Assembly: GCA_049609325.1 (NCBI GenBank)
Contig: JBMYYK010000002.1
Span: 52,274 to 116,273 of the forward strand
DNA: 64,000 bases
Source of the DNA: GCA-2733415 sp049609325
GTDB lineage: Bacteria > Bacteroidota > Bacteroidia > Flavobacteriales > Flavobacteriaceae
Reading direction: 5' to 3'
Shown: positions 27,009 through 34,874 of the stretch, piece by piece
How positions within the stretch are numbered: the first letter of the stretch is position 1
How the letters are laid out: every line of letters begins with the position of its first letter
The notes under the pieces: generated by a model
What the model was told of the DNA's origin: nothing
Database searches by the model: none
Seen by the model: only the letters and a program-made list of their open reading frames with translations
Program-made: the position numbers and the translations under genes

Positions 27009-27962
27009 CTATTTAAAAAATGAATCTACAAATTCATATTTATTAAATACTTGCAAATCATCAATACCTTCACCTACACCAATATATTTTACTGGAATTT
27101 GGAACTGATCGGAAATTCCGATGACCACCCCACCTTTTGCTGTACCGTCTAATTTCGTAACCGCTAAAGAGGTGACTTCTGTTGCTGCTGTAAATTGCTT
27201 AGCTTGCTCAAATGCATTTTGCCCAGTAGACCCGTCAAGTACTAATAATACATCATGAGGCGCATCTCCAATAACTTTTTGCATGACACGCTTAATTTTG
27301 GTCAACTCATTCATTAAGTTCACCTTATTATGCAAACGCCCAGCTGTATCTATTATAATTACATCGGCATTTTGAGCCACTCCAGATTGTAAAGTATCAA
27401 ACGCTACAGAAGCAGGATCACTTCCCATATCTTGCTTTACTAAAGGAACATCTACACGATCTGCCCAAACTTGCAATTGATCAATTGCAGCAGCTCTAAA
27501 CGTATCTGCAGCTCCTAACACCACATTTAACCCTTGTTTTTTAAACTGAGAGGCTAATTTCCCTATGGTAGTTGTTTTTCCAACACCATTAACTCCAACA
27601 ACCATTAAAACATATGGTTTGTGTTGCTGAGGGATATTAAAATCTTTATCTTCTCCTGAATTAGTTTCAGATAATAATCCGGCGATTTCTTCTCTAAGAA
27701 TTTTATTAAGCTCTGCAGTTCCTAAATATTTGTCTCTAGCAATACGCGCTTCTATTCTATCAATAACCTTTAACGTCGTTTCTACACCAACATCACTTGA
27801 CACTAAAACTTCTTCAAGATTATCTAAAACATCATCATCTACTTTAGATTTTCCAGCTACTGCCTTACTTAATTTAGATAAAAATGATGTATTTGTTTTC
27901 TCTAAACCTTTGTCTAAAGTTTCTTTTTTATCTTTTGAAAATATCTTTTTAAAAAAACTCAT
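27009..27962 (-). CDS. ftsY: Signal recognition particle receptor FtsY
   Basis: 317 residues from the chosen ATG (MSFFKKIFSKDKKE). FtsY is the GTPase receptor that docks SRP-ribosome complexes at the membrane. Seen are an N domain (about 25-105), then the G domain with GVNGVGKTTTIGKLA (P-loop), AADTFRAAAIDQLQVWA, IIDTAGRLHN (DTAGR), TKLDGTAKGGV (TKxD) and GVGEGIDDLQVF. It lacks the long acidic A domain of E. coli, as is common in Bacteroidota. An earlier start at 28037 would add 25 unlike residues and abut the upstream terminator, so it is rejected. It follows rpmB-rpmG-DUF4295. Confidence 0.96.
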   Translation of the reverse strand: MSFFKKIFSKDKKETLDKGLEKTNTSFLSKLSKAVAGKSKVDDDVLDNLEEVLVSSDVGVETTLKVIDRIEARIARDKYLGTAELNKILREEIAGLLSETNSGEDKDFNIPQQHKPYVLMVVGVNGVGKTTTIGKLASQFKKQGLNVVLGAADTFRAAAIDQLQVWADRVDVPLVKQDMGSDPASVAFDTLQSGVAQNADVIIIDTAGRLHNKVNLMNELTKIKRVMQKVIGDAPHDVLLVLDGSTGQNAFEQAKQFTAATEVTSLAVTKLDGTAKGGVVIGISDQFQIPVKYIGVGEGIDDLQVFNKYEFVDSFFK

Positions 27963-28035
27963 ACTATTATTTATTACAATTTCTATAGAACAAAAAAGTC
28001 TCCAAAAGAGTATTTCTGCAATATTGTCAGTAAAC

Positions 28036-28069
28036 ACAAAAAGCTACTTTCTTAAAACAGAAAGTAGCT
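28036..28069 (-). terminator. Terminator between DUF4295 and ftsY
   Basis: Perfect 11-bp stem (28042-28052 with 28059-28069), 6-nt loop, then TTTTGTG on the minus strand. It would end or attenuate the ribosomal transcript before ftsY. Confidence 0.7.
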
Positions 28070-28093
28070 AGATAGTATATTATAACTAAAAAA

Positions 28094-28246
28094 TTATTTT
28101 TTAGCTAACCAGTCCTTTACTAATTCTGGTTGCATTACAGCTTCTACAAATGTATAAGCTCCAGTTTTAGGAGACTTTACCATTTTCACTGCTTTACTTA
28201 ATCTTTTAGATCCTGTTTGTAACGTTGCTACTGATTTCTTTGCCAT
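28094..28246 (-). CDS. DUF4295 family protein (probable Bacteroidota-specific ribosomal protein)
   Basis: 50 residues, very basic: MAKKSVATLQTGSKRLSK..., with KMVKSPKTGAYTFVEAVM and ending ELVKDWLAKK. It lies 8 nt after rpmG and before ftsY, in the rpmB-rpmG-DUF4295-ftsY order that is conserved across Bacteroidota. Size, charge and position all suggest a ribosomal protein; I recall a Bacteroidota-specific large-subunit protein (named bL38) reported from a Flavobacterium ribosome structure that may be this family, but I cannot confirm it here. It is short enough to be missed by automatic gene calling. Confidence 0.85.
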   Translation of the reverse strand: MAKKSVATLQTGSKRLSKAVKMVKSPKTGAYTFVEAVMQPELVKDWLAKK

Positions 28247-28254
28247 GACTAAAC

Positions 28255-28437
28255 TTATTTAATTTCTTTATGAACAGTCATTTTTTTCAAGACAGAGTTA
28301 AATTTCTTTATCTCTAATCTATCTGGAGTGTTCTTTTTATTTTTTGTTGTAATGTATCTTGAAGTTCCAGGTTGACCTGAAGCTTTATGCTCTGTACATT
28401 CTAAAATTACTTGGACTCTATTACCTTTCTTTGCCAT
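28255..28437 (-). CDS. rpmG: 50S ribosomal protein L33 (bL33)
   Basis: 60 residues, MAKKGNRVQVILECTEHK...GTSRYITTKNKKNTPDRLEIKKFN. This is the bL33 pattern. Only one cysteine is present, so this is the zinc-free (C-minus) form. It sits between rpmB (24 nt upstream) and DUF4295 (8 nt downstream) in one transcript. Confidence 0.97.
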   Translation of the reverse strand: MAKKGNRVQVILECTEHKASGQPGTSRYITTKNKKNTPDRLEIKKFNSVLKKMTVHKEIK

Positions 28438-28461
28438 TTCTCTTGTCTTTTAAACGTTTAA

Positions 28462-28701
28462 TTATTTGTTTAAAAATCCTTTTGCTCTAGCTTCTTTTAA
28501 TACTGCAGCAATTCCTTTCTTGTTGATGGTTTTCAACGCAGCAGCAGAAACTTTTAATGTAATCCACTTATCCTCTTCTGGAATATAAAAACGCTTCTTT
28601 AATAAATTAGCGTTAAATTTACGCTTTGTTCTGTTCAATGCGTGAGAAACATTGTTCCCAACCATTGCTTTTTTTCCAGTAAGTTCACAAACTCTTGACA
28701 T
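28462..28701 (-). CDS. rpmB: 50S ribosomal protein L28 (bL28)
   Basis: 79 residues: MSRVCELTGKKAMVGNNVSHALNRTKRKF, then RFYIPEEDKWITLKVSAAALKTINKKGI. These are the standard bL28 blocks. It is first in the rpmB-rpmG-DUF4295 unit and has a very good promoter just upstream. Confidence 0.97.
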   Translation of the reverse strand: MSRVCELTGKKAMVGNNVSHALNRTKRKFNANLLKKRFYIPEEDKWITLKVSAAALKTINKKGIAAVLKEARAKGFLNK

Positions 28702-28733
28702 TTCTACTTTCTTTAGTTATTTCTAAACGAGGT

Positions 28734-28763
28734 GCAAATTTAGGGCTTTTCATCGATTACACA
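28734..28763 (-). promoter_or_regulatory. Promoter of rpmB-rpmG-DUF4295
   Basis: Minus strand: TTG at 28763-28761, exactly 19 nt, then TAAATTTG at 28741-28734. Full match to TTG-N19-TAnnTTTG. The start near 28727 leaves a leader of about 25 nt. Confidence 0.75.
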
Positions 28764-28860
28764 AAGAAAATTATTAAAATATTTTAAGTATTTTTCTTTT
28801 AAAGGGCTTTTTACCTCTAATATTCTTCATAATAGCAACAAATACGGTTATTTAAAACTT

Positions 28861-30093
28861 TTAAATTTCCTTAAGTAACAACTCAAATGCTTTATGTTTT
28901 GCACGTTCTATAACTCTAAATCTGTCAGTTCCAAAATTAAATTGCTCGACAATAATATGCTTAGGAGATGCTATTGCTATAAATACTGTGCCTATTTCTG
29001 CGTTAGAGTCACCTTTTGTTGGGCCAGCATTTCCTGTGGTAGCAATAGCATAATCAGACTTAAATAAATTTTTAACATTTATAACCATCTCACGAGCTAC
29101 AGCTTTACTCACTACTGAGTTATCTTTTATAGTATTTCTATCTACATTTAAAACAGACGTTTTTGTTTCTGTTTGATACGTAACCACTCCGCCTTTAAAA
29201 AAGCCAGAAACTCCTTCATGTTGGGTTATACTTGATGCTATCGCTCCTCCTGTACAACTCTCAGCAACGGCTAGGGTATTATTACTTTCTAACAATAACC
29301 TTTTTATAACGCTTTCAGGAGAGGCATCATCATAACCAATTATAACATCTCCAATAAGTTTATGTAAACTTTCTAATACTGTTGTAATACTAGTTTTAAC
29401 ATCTAATTCATGAGTACCACTAGCTGACAAACGTAACCTCACAGTTCCTAAATTAGGCAAATACGCCAACTTTATATTATCAGGCAGAGCTTTTTCCCAA
29501 TCAGAAATTCGTTCAGCTAATACGCTTTCTGCTACACCTTGCGTGATCAATGTTTTATGATATATAAATGGTGTATTAAACTCTAATTGCAACTTTGGAA
29601 TGACTTCATTTACTAGTAATGCTTTCATTTCATAAGGCACTCCAGGTAATGACACAACAACCTTACCATCACTTTTAAAATACATCCCTGGTGCAGTACC
29701 ATTGGCATTAGGCAATACTTTTGCTTTAGATGGTACCATAGCTTGGTGTTTATTTGATGCGTTTATTGGTACATCAAATTTTGACAACAACATTTCTACA
29801 TGCTTTAACACCTCTACATCTTCAACCAATTCATCTTCAAAATATTCACAGAGGGTTATTTTTGTTATATCATCATTGGTAGGCCCTAAACCACCAGTAA
29901 TTATTACAATATCTGCTCTTGATTCTGCTTCTTTAATAGCGGTTAAAATATGCTGTCTTTCATCTTTAATTGATGATATCTGATGTACAGCCACCCCTAT
30001 TTTATTGAGTTCTTGTGCAATAAAAACTGAGTTAGAATCGACTATTTGACCTATTAAAATTTCATCACCAATTGTTATGATTTCTGCAGTCAT
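28861..30093 (-). CDS. CinA-like protein (competence/damage-inducible protein A; nicotinamide-nucleotide amidase type)
   Basis: 410 residues. N-terminal MoCF/COG1058 domain (about 1-170: IITIGDEILIGQIVDSNS, VIITGGLGPTNDDITK, NGTAPGMYF, VVSLPGVPYEM) and a C-terminal CinA amidase domain (about 255-405: VAESCTGGAIASSITQHEGVSGFFKGGVVTYQTE, ATTGNAGPT, GTVFIAIA). The C-terminal domain deamidates NMN to NaMN in NAD salvage; the N-terminal domain can act as ADP-ribose pyrophosphatase. It is the last gene of a four-gene operon (exonuclease, FAH hydrolase, HPt, this), overlapping the HPt gene by one base (TAATG). Confidence 0.93.
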   Translation of the reverse strand: MTAEIITIGDEILIGQIVDSNSVFIAQELNKIGVAVHQISSIKDERQHILTAIKEAESRADIVIITGGLGPTNDDITKITLCEYFEDELVEDVEVLKHVEMLLSKFDVPINASNKHQAMVPSKAKVLPNANGTAPGMYFKSDGKVVVSLPGVPYEMKALLVNEVIPKLQLEFNTPFIYHKTLITQGVAESVLAERISDWEKALPDNIKLAYLPNLGTVRLRLSASGTHELDVKTSITTVLESLHKLIGDVIIGYDDASPESVIKRLLLESNNTLAVAESCTGGAIASSITQHEGVSGFFKGGVVTYQTETKTSVLNVDRNTIKDNSVVSKAVAREMVINVKNLFKSDYAIATTGNAGPTKGDSNAEIGTVFIAIASPKHIIVEQFNFGTDRFRVIERAKHKAFELLLKEI

Positions 30094-30434
30094 TACAAAT
30101 CAAATTTCGCTCTCAATTCTGTAGATACTTGCTGAATAACAGCATCAATTCGTTCAAATTCAGCGTTGATATTTTTATCTGATTGCTCAAACTTTCCCCA
30201 ATCTTGCACTACTAAAACATCTTCAAAAACTGGTATTTCAAACAGTTGAATTGTTGGCTTTATTTTATGTGCATTCTGATACACTGCAGCATAGTCAGAA
30301 TTCTGAATACCTATTTGTATTTGAGAAACTGCCTCAGGAACCTCATCTAGAAATGCTGCTGCTATTGCCACAACAAAATCTGCATCGCCAGAAGCTAATT
30401 CTTTAACATTATCAAGGTTATAGTTGCTCCCCAT
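30093..30434 (-). CDS. Stand-alone HPt (histidine phosphotransfer) domain protein
   Basis: 113 residues made of one HPt four-helix domain. The phosphoacceptor histidine is in the NAHKIKPTIQLFEIP segment (His about 56-57), in the position of the canonical AHxLKG motif. Such proteins pass phosphate between hybrid kinases and response regulators. No kinase or regulator is next to it, so it is orphan. It lies between the FAH hydrolase (2 nt gap) and cinA (1-base overlap), so it is translated together with metabolic and nuclease genes. Confidence 0.75.
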   Translation of the reverse strand: MGSNYNLDNVKELASGDADFVVAIAAAFLDEVPEAVSQIQIGIQNSDYAAVYQNAHKIKPTIQLFEIPVFEDVLVVQDWGKFEQSDKNINAEFERIDAVIQQVSTELRAKFDL

Positions 30435-30436
30435 AG

Positions 30437-31048
30437 CTATTTTACTCTAATTGAAAATAATTTCTCTGTTTCTAAATACCCTTCTAAAACATCATTGGCT
30501 TGTACTCTACCAACACCTGAAGGCGTTCCTGTAAAGATGACATCTCCTATCTTCAAGGTAAAATATTGTGACACATAGGCAATAATCTCATCTATTTTCC
30601 AAAGCATATTTGCTGTATGTCCTACTTGTACTTTTTCTCCGTTCTTTTCTAAATGAAAATTTAGCGTATCCATCGATTCAAAGTTTGATTTATCTACCCA
30701 GTTTCCAACAACTGCTGCTCCATCAAACCCTTTGGCCTTTTCCCATGGCAATCCTTTTGCTTTCAGTTTAGCTTGTAAATCTCTAGCAGTAAAATCTATC
30801 CCTAAACCTATTTGACTGTAGTATTTATGTGAGAATTTTGGATCTATATACTTTCCTATTCTATCAATTTTCACCAACACCTCTACCTCATGATGTACAT
30901 CGTCACTAAAATCTGGTATAAAAAAAGGTTGTTTTTTTAATAAAATAGACGTGTCAGGTTTTAAAAAAACTACGGGTTCTTCTGGACGTTCATTTTCTAA
31001 TTCTTCAATATGTTCAGTGTAATTTCTACCTATACAAATTAATTTCAT
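30437..31048 (-). CDS. Fumarylacetoacetate hydrolase (FAH) family protein
   Basis: 203 residues, one FAH domain. Starts MKLICIGRNYTEHIEELENERPEEPVVFLKPDTS, with HHEVEVLVKI (the metal-binding HxExE), GLGIDFTARDLQ and GDVIFTGTPSGVGRV, all typical. Relatives include YcgM/FAHD1-type acylpyruvate hydrolases or oxaloacetate decarboxylases. The substrate is not predictable. Starts 2 nt after the exonuclease stop and ends 2 nt before the HPt gene. Confidence 0.9.
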   Translation of the reverse strand: MKLICIGRNYTEHIEELENERPEEPVVFLKPDTSILLKKQPFFIPDFSDDVHHEVEVLVKIDRIGKYIDPKFSHKYYSQIGLGIDFTARDLQAKLKAKGLPWEKAKGFDGAAVVGNWVDKSNFESMDTLNFHLEKNGEKVQVGHTANMLWKIDEIIAYVSQYFTLKIGDVIFTGTPSGVGRVQANDVLEGYLETEKLFSIRVK

Positions 31049-31050
31049 AA

Positions 31051-31824
31051 TTAAAACTTATTGGTTAGCTGTCTTAATTTAATTGCCGTTAATACTTTTT
31101 TGGTATATAATGGAAAATCGGCATTTTGAATCCAATTGTAATAACCGGGCTCATTCTGCAATACATCTTCAACTAATTTTCCTTTGTGTTTACCGAAACT
31201 AAACGCTTCTTTCCCTTCTTTATTATATATTATAAAACCAGCAAAGTCAGCACTCTTTTTACGTGTGCTAAATTCACTTAAATCCTTAATATTATTTCCT
31301 AAATCCGGATAACGATCTATTTGAGCTAACAATATCTCATATGTGGCATTTGTATCAACAGCGGCAGAATGTGCTCCATCTAAATCTTTACCACAATAAA
31401 ATTTATATCCAGCACTTAATGTTCTTTGCTCTTTTTTATGAAAAATAGTCTGTACATCTACAGTAACCGTGTTTTTCATATCAAAATCTATTTCTGCACG
31501 CAACATTTCTTCTGCTAACAACGGAATATCAAATCGATCAGAATTAAAACCAGCCAAATCAGAATCTTTTATCATTTGATATATGGTAGGTGCTAATTCT
31601 TTAAATGTTGGCTCATTAGCTACCTTTTCATTCGTAATACCGTGTACAGCGGTTGTTTCTGCAGGAATATGCATTTCCGGATTAACTAACCATGTTTTAC
31701 TTTCTTTATTACCATTAGGAAATACTTTCAATATCGATATTTCCACAATTCTATCCTTCGCCACCTGAACACCTGTAGTTTCTAAATCAAAAAAACAGAT
31801 GGGTTTATGTAACTTTAATTCCAT
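31051..31824 (-). CDS. DnaQ-like 3'-5' exonuclease (DEDDh) with C-terminal extension
   Basis: 257 residues. The first about 175 residues are a DEDDh exonuclease: CFFDLETTGV (ExoI, D-x-E), NSDRFDIPLLAEEML (ExoII) and the HSAAVDTNATYEIL segment (ExoIII, H-x4-D). The C-terminal about 80 residues contain SFGKHKGKLVEDVLQNEPGYYNWI, resembling the small domain at the end of exonuclease X-type proteins. It is probably a DNA repair or proofreading-type nuclease, not clearly the polymerase III epsilon subunit. First gene of a four-gene operon, with an exact -7 element upstream. Confidence 0.88.
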   Translation of the reverse strand: MELKLHKPICFFDLETTGVQVAKDRIVEISILKVFPNGNKESKTWLVNPEMHIPAETTAVHGITNEKVANEPTFKELAPTIYQMIKDSDLAGFNSDRFDIPLLAEEMLRAEIDFDMKNTVTVDVQTIFHKKEQRTLSAGYKFYCGKDLDGAHSAAVDTNATYEILLAQIDRYPDLGNNIKDLSEFSTRKKSADFAGFIIYNKEGKEAFSFGKHKGKLVEDVLQNEPGYYNWIQNADFPLYTKKVLTAIKLRQLTNKF

Positions 31825-31843
31825 TAAAATGTGTATTTACACA

Positions 31844-31851
31844 CAAATATA
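31844..31851 (-). promoter_or_regulatory. -7 promoter element of the exonuclease operon
   Basis: Minus strand TATATTTG, an exact match, 19 nt before the ATG at 31824. The nearest TTG is about 24 nt further upstream, longer than usual. Confidence 0.45.
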
Positions 31852-31975
31852 CAATGTATTTAGGTAGTTGACTGACAAAAAATCATTATCTTTAAGATTA
31901 ACTGCTCCAACCTACCACTCTCAATATTTACACTTAACAATCTTCTGTTATATTTTTATATGTAAATGATGTATT

Positions 31976-32317
31976 ATGAAGACTATTATTTTTTTACTAC
32001 TATTAACATGCTATTATTCAAGTTTCAGTCAAGAAGCTGAACTAGTAACTGTTATTCAAAACAACACTAAGCATCACATTAAATTATTTGCTGTTAACCA
32101 TACAGATTTAGACAAAAAAATTCTCGTTGAGCTTGAAGCAACCGGGTTTAGACGAAAAACATTCAAACCCATTTACAAAACTATTGCTCCAAAAGATACG
32201 CTATTACTTTCAACCTTAATTAAACGTAGTAATGTAGGGTTAAAACTTAACTATGAGCTATACTATGATACCCGTTTAGAGCTTTATTTGTTACAGAAGT
32301 CCAAACAACAGAAATAA
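31976..32317 (+). CDS. Small secreted protein of unknown function
   Basis: 113 residues. Signal peptide about 1-18 (MKTIIFLLLLTCYYSSFSQ cut near FSQ). The mature part is short and basic, with LVTVIQNNTKHHIKLFAVNH, a KILVELEATGFRRKTFKPIYKTI stretch and KLNYELYYDTRLELYLLQ at the end. No domain recognised. It is alone between divergent exonuclease and convergent E2 genes and ends in a strong terminator, so it is a real single-gene unit. Probably periplasmic or secreted. Confidence 0.7.
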   Translation: MKTIIFLLLLTCYYSSFSQEAELVTVIQNNTKHHIKLFAVNHTDLDKKILVELEATGFRRKTFKPIYKTIAPKDTLLLSTLIKRSNVGLKLNYELYYDTRLELYLLQKSKQQK

Positions 32318-32345
32318 AAAAGCGCACTAATTAGTGCGCTTTTCT
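32318..32345. terminator. Bidirectional terminator, 26-nt perfect palindrome
   Basis: AAAAGCGCACTAA (32318-32330) with TTAGTGCGCTTTT (32331-32343), no unpaired centre in the DNA. It ends the small secreted protein gene (+) and the E2 gene (-). Confidence 0.85.
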
Positions 32346-32368
32346 GTAATATATCATAATTACGATGT

Positions 32369-33682
32369 TTAGAAATCTCTATTTACATCCCATGCTTCTA
32401 AGTAATCGGCAACGCATTTAGCAAACATACCACCTAAAGCACCATCAATAACTCTATGATCATAAGAGTGTGATAAGTACATTTTCATTCGTATTCCTAT
32501 AAAATCACCTTCTGGAGTTTCTATAACTGCAGGCGTTTTACGAATAGATCCTAGAGCTAAAATTCCTACTTGAGGTTGGTTGATAATTGGCGTACCCATA
32601 ATACTACCAAAGTTACCAACGTTAGTTACTGTATATGTTCCTCCTTGAATATCATCTGGATTTAACTTACCTGCTCTAGCACTATTTGCTAAACTGTTTA
32701 CGGCTTTAGCCATACCAACAAGGTTTAATTGATCCGCATTTTTAATTACCGGTACAATTAAGTTTCCGTCTGGTAAAGCAGCTGCCATACCCAAATTAAT
32801 ATTTTTACGCTTAATGATGTTATCACCATCAACAGAAACATTCATGCCTGGGTATTTTTTCAAGGCATGAGCAACAGCTTCCATAAAAATTGGTGTGAAC
32901 GTTAATTTTTCACCTTCTCTTTTCAAGAATGCGTCTTTAACTTTTGCTCTCCAATTCCATATATTAGTCACATCACACTCAACAAATGATTGTACATGCG
33001 CAGATGTTTGTACCGAATTTACCATATGCCCAGAAATTAACTTACGCATTCTAGACATTGCTACCACTTCATCACCTTCTTGTAATGCAACAGTCGATTT
33101 AACTGGAGCTTTTGGCGCAGCGGCTTTACTTGGTGCTGCAGCCTTAGCAGTTGACGGTGCAGCTACTGGTTGACTACTTCTGGTTTTAAGATATGCCAAC
33201 ATATCGTTTTTAGTCACACGCCCGTCTTTACCAGTACCAGTTATTGCTTCTAACTCAGCTAATGAAATCCCTTCTTCTTTAGCAATGTTTTTTACTAATG
33301 GCGAATAAAATTTGTCAGTATTTGAGAAATCAGCTACTGGAGCAACAGTTTCTTTAGCCTCTACAATTGTTTGTTCTATTTCAGCTACTACTTTTGGTTC
33401 TTCAGCTTGTTTAGGAGCCGGAACAGATGCACTACCCTCTCCTTCTGTTTCTATAATAGCAATTGTTTGTCCTACCTCAACAACATCATCAACATTAAAA
33501 AGCACTTCTACCAATACTCCGTCTACTTCTGAAGGCACTTCAGAATCTACTTTATCTGTTGCTATTTCTAAAACTGGCTCATCCATTTCTATGGTATCAC
33601 CAACTTCTTTTAACCATGATGTAATAGTTGCCTCGGCAACACTTTCTCCCATTTTCGGAAGTTTTAATTCAAACTTTGCCAT
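32369..33682 (-). CDS. 2-oxoacid dehydrogenase dihydrolipoamide acyltransferase (E2)
   Basis: 437 residues. Domains in order: one lipoyl domain (about 1-77, lipoylated Lys in EIATDKVDSEVPS), an Ala/Pro/Thr-rich linker, a peripheral-subunit-binding domain (about 125-160: SPLVKNIAKEEGISLAELEAITGTGKDGRVTKNDM), a second Ala/Pro linker, and the catalytic domain (about 205-435) with SYDHRVIDGALGG (the HxxxDG active site). It is an E2 of a pyruvate, 2-oxoglutarate or branched-chain complex. The sequence feels closest to the branched-chain type, but this is a guess. E1 and E3 genes are not in the window. Confidence 0.93.
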   Translation of the reverse strand: MAKFELKLPKMGESVAEATITSWLKEVGDTIEMDEPVLEIATDKVDSEVPSEVDGVLVEVLFNVDDVVEVGQTIAIIETEGEGSASVPAPKQAEEPKVVAEIEQTIVEAKETVAPVADFSNTDKFYSPLVKNIAKEEGISLAELEAITGTGKDGRVTKNDMLAYLKTRSSQPVAAPSTAKAAAPSKAAAPKAPVKSTVALQEGDEVVAMSRMRKLISGHMVNSVQTSAHVQSFVECDVTNIWNWRAKVKDAFLKREGEKLTFTPIFMEAVAHALKKYPGMNVSVDGDNIIKRKNINLGMAAALPDGNLIVPVIKNADQLNLVGMAKAVNSLANSARAGKLNPDDIQGGTYTVTNVGNFGSIMGTPIINQPQVGILALGSIRKTPAVIETPEGDFIGIRMKMYLSHSYDHRVIDGALGGMFAKCVADYLEAWDVNRDF

Positions 33683-33767
33683 ATTCTTAAAATATAAGTG
33701 AATTATTAATTTTAGTCTGCGAATTTAATAAATAAAAAAAGAAAAAGTTAAGATTTAAGCAACAAAA

Positions 33768-34757
33768 TTACTTATCAACAACAACTTTTCCTCTACTCTT
33801 AGAACTCATACTCCCCAATGAAAAACCTGAGTTTCTGACATATATGTTGTAGTAGTTATCTTGCTTTTCAAATAATTGAATCATTTGTTTATAAGTATAC
33901 CTGTCATCGTCTAATGTTTTTTCTGGTCTATCGTCAAGTTTAGATTCTTTAGATATACGAGAGAAAAGCGGAATAATTACAACGCCCAAGTTAACAATGA
34001 CATCAAACACCAAATTAGCTTTAAAATACTTTTTATAAAACAATTTCATTGCGCCATAAAACCGTTTAGCATACACCACATCTTTTAAAGTACTTTCTCC
34101 TTTGTAATGTATAACAGTTGTTTTGCCGTAATACATATTATCATATCCGGCATTAAGAACACTATACGACAAATCAATATCTTCGCCATACATAAAATAA
34201 CGTTCATCAAAGCCTCCTACTTCATCATAAACCGTTTTTAGCATTAACATAAAGGCTCCTACAAATACCGGTACTTTTGCAATTGCGTTTTCAGACACCT
34301 CTGAAGCATAATAGTTTTTTGACAAACCTAAGAGTTTTTGCAGCGCAATACTCGGTGTTGGCACATGTCGTTTACTTTCTGGCAAAAATTGTCCTGAACC
34401 ATCTATCAACTTACAGCTTACAATACCGAAATTTTCTTGAGCAGATGCAAACTGCAATAATTGTTTAAAGGTATCTTCAGCAACAACAGTATCAGGATTT
34501 AGTATACATACATACTTTCCTTTTGCAACTGCTACTCCTTGATTATTAGCTTTCGAAAATCCGACATTGTTTGTGTTAGATATAAGTTTAACCTGTGGAA
34601 ATAAGGTTGTCACCATTGTACAACTATCATCAGTAGATTGGTTATCAACCACAATAATTTCCGCATCAATTTCTGTAATAGCTGCACATACACTTCTTAA
34701 GCACAGCTCTAAAAAATAGCGCACATTATAATTTACGATTACAATTGACAAGTCCAT
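33768..34757 (-). CDS. Family 2 glycosyltransferase
   Basis: 329 residues. N-terminal GT-A domain typical of family 2: MDLSIVIVNYNVRYFLELCLRSV, AEIIVVDNQSTDDS, KLISNTNNVGFSKANNQG, and the DxD-type site ILNPDTVV. Then VFVGAFMLMLKTVYDEVGGFDERYFMYGEDIDLSYS, the acceptor-side motif of rhamnosyl/galactofuranosyl-like transferases. A hydrophobic segment near 245-265 may touch the membrane. It probably acts on a surface polysaccharide or lipid-linked sugar. It precedes the E2 gene with 85 nt between and has a variant -7 element (TATATTTA) upstream. Confidence 0.9.
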   Translation of the reverse strand: MDLSIVIVNYNVRYFLELCLRSVCAAITEIDAEIIVVDNQSTDDSCTMVTTLFPQVKLISNTNNVGFSKANNQGVAVAKGKYVCILNPDTVVAEDTFKQLLQFASAQENFGIVSCKLIDGSGQFLPESKRHVPTPSIALQKLLGLSKNYYASEVSENAIAKVPVFVGAFMLMLKTVYDEVGGFDERYFMYGEDIDLSYSVLNAGYDNMYYGKTTVIHYKGESTLKDVVYAKRFYGAMKLFYKKYFKANLVFDVIVNLGVVIIPLFSRISKESKLDDRPEKTLDDDRYTYKQMIQLFEKQDNYYNIYVRNSGFSLGSMSSKSRGKVVVDK

Positions 34758-34874
34758 TTAAACTGATTCTGTTATTTCTGGATAAATATACTTTAAAAAA
34801 GAAAAATGCCATTAAACTATGTAACAAAACTCAAGCATTAGAGTCTTATCATTCAAAACCAAAAATATTTATCA

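Noticed and set aside
27963..28037. N-terminal extension of FtsY
   Set aside because: It adds an unrelated hydrophobic stretch and begins almost at the terminator that closes DUF4295; the ATG at 27962 starts the normal FtsY sequence.
28741..28860. Possible terminator or small gene between cinA and rpmB
   Set aside because: AT-rich with no stable stem plus T-run and no open frame with coding character; only the rpmB promoter is supported there.
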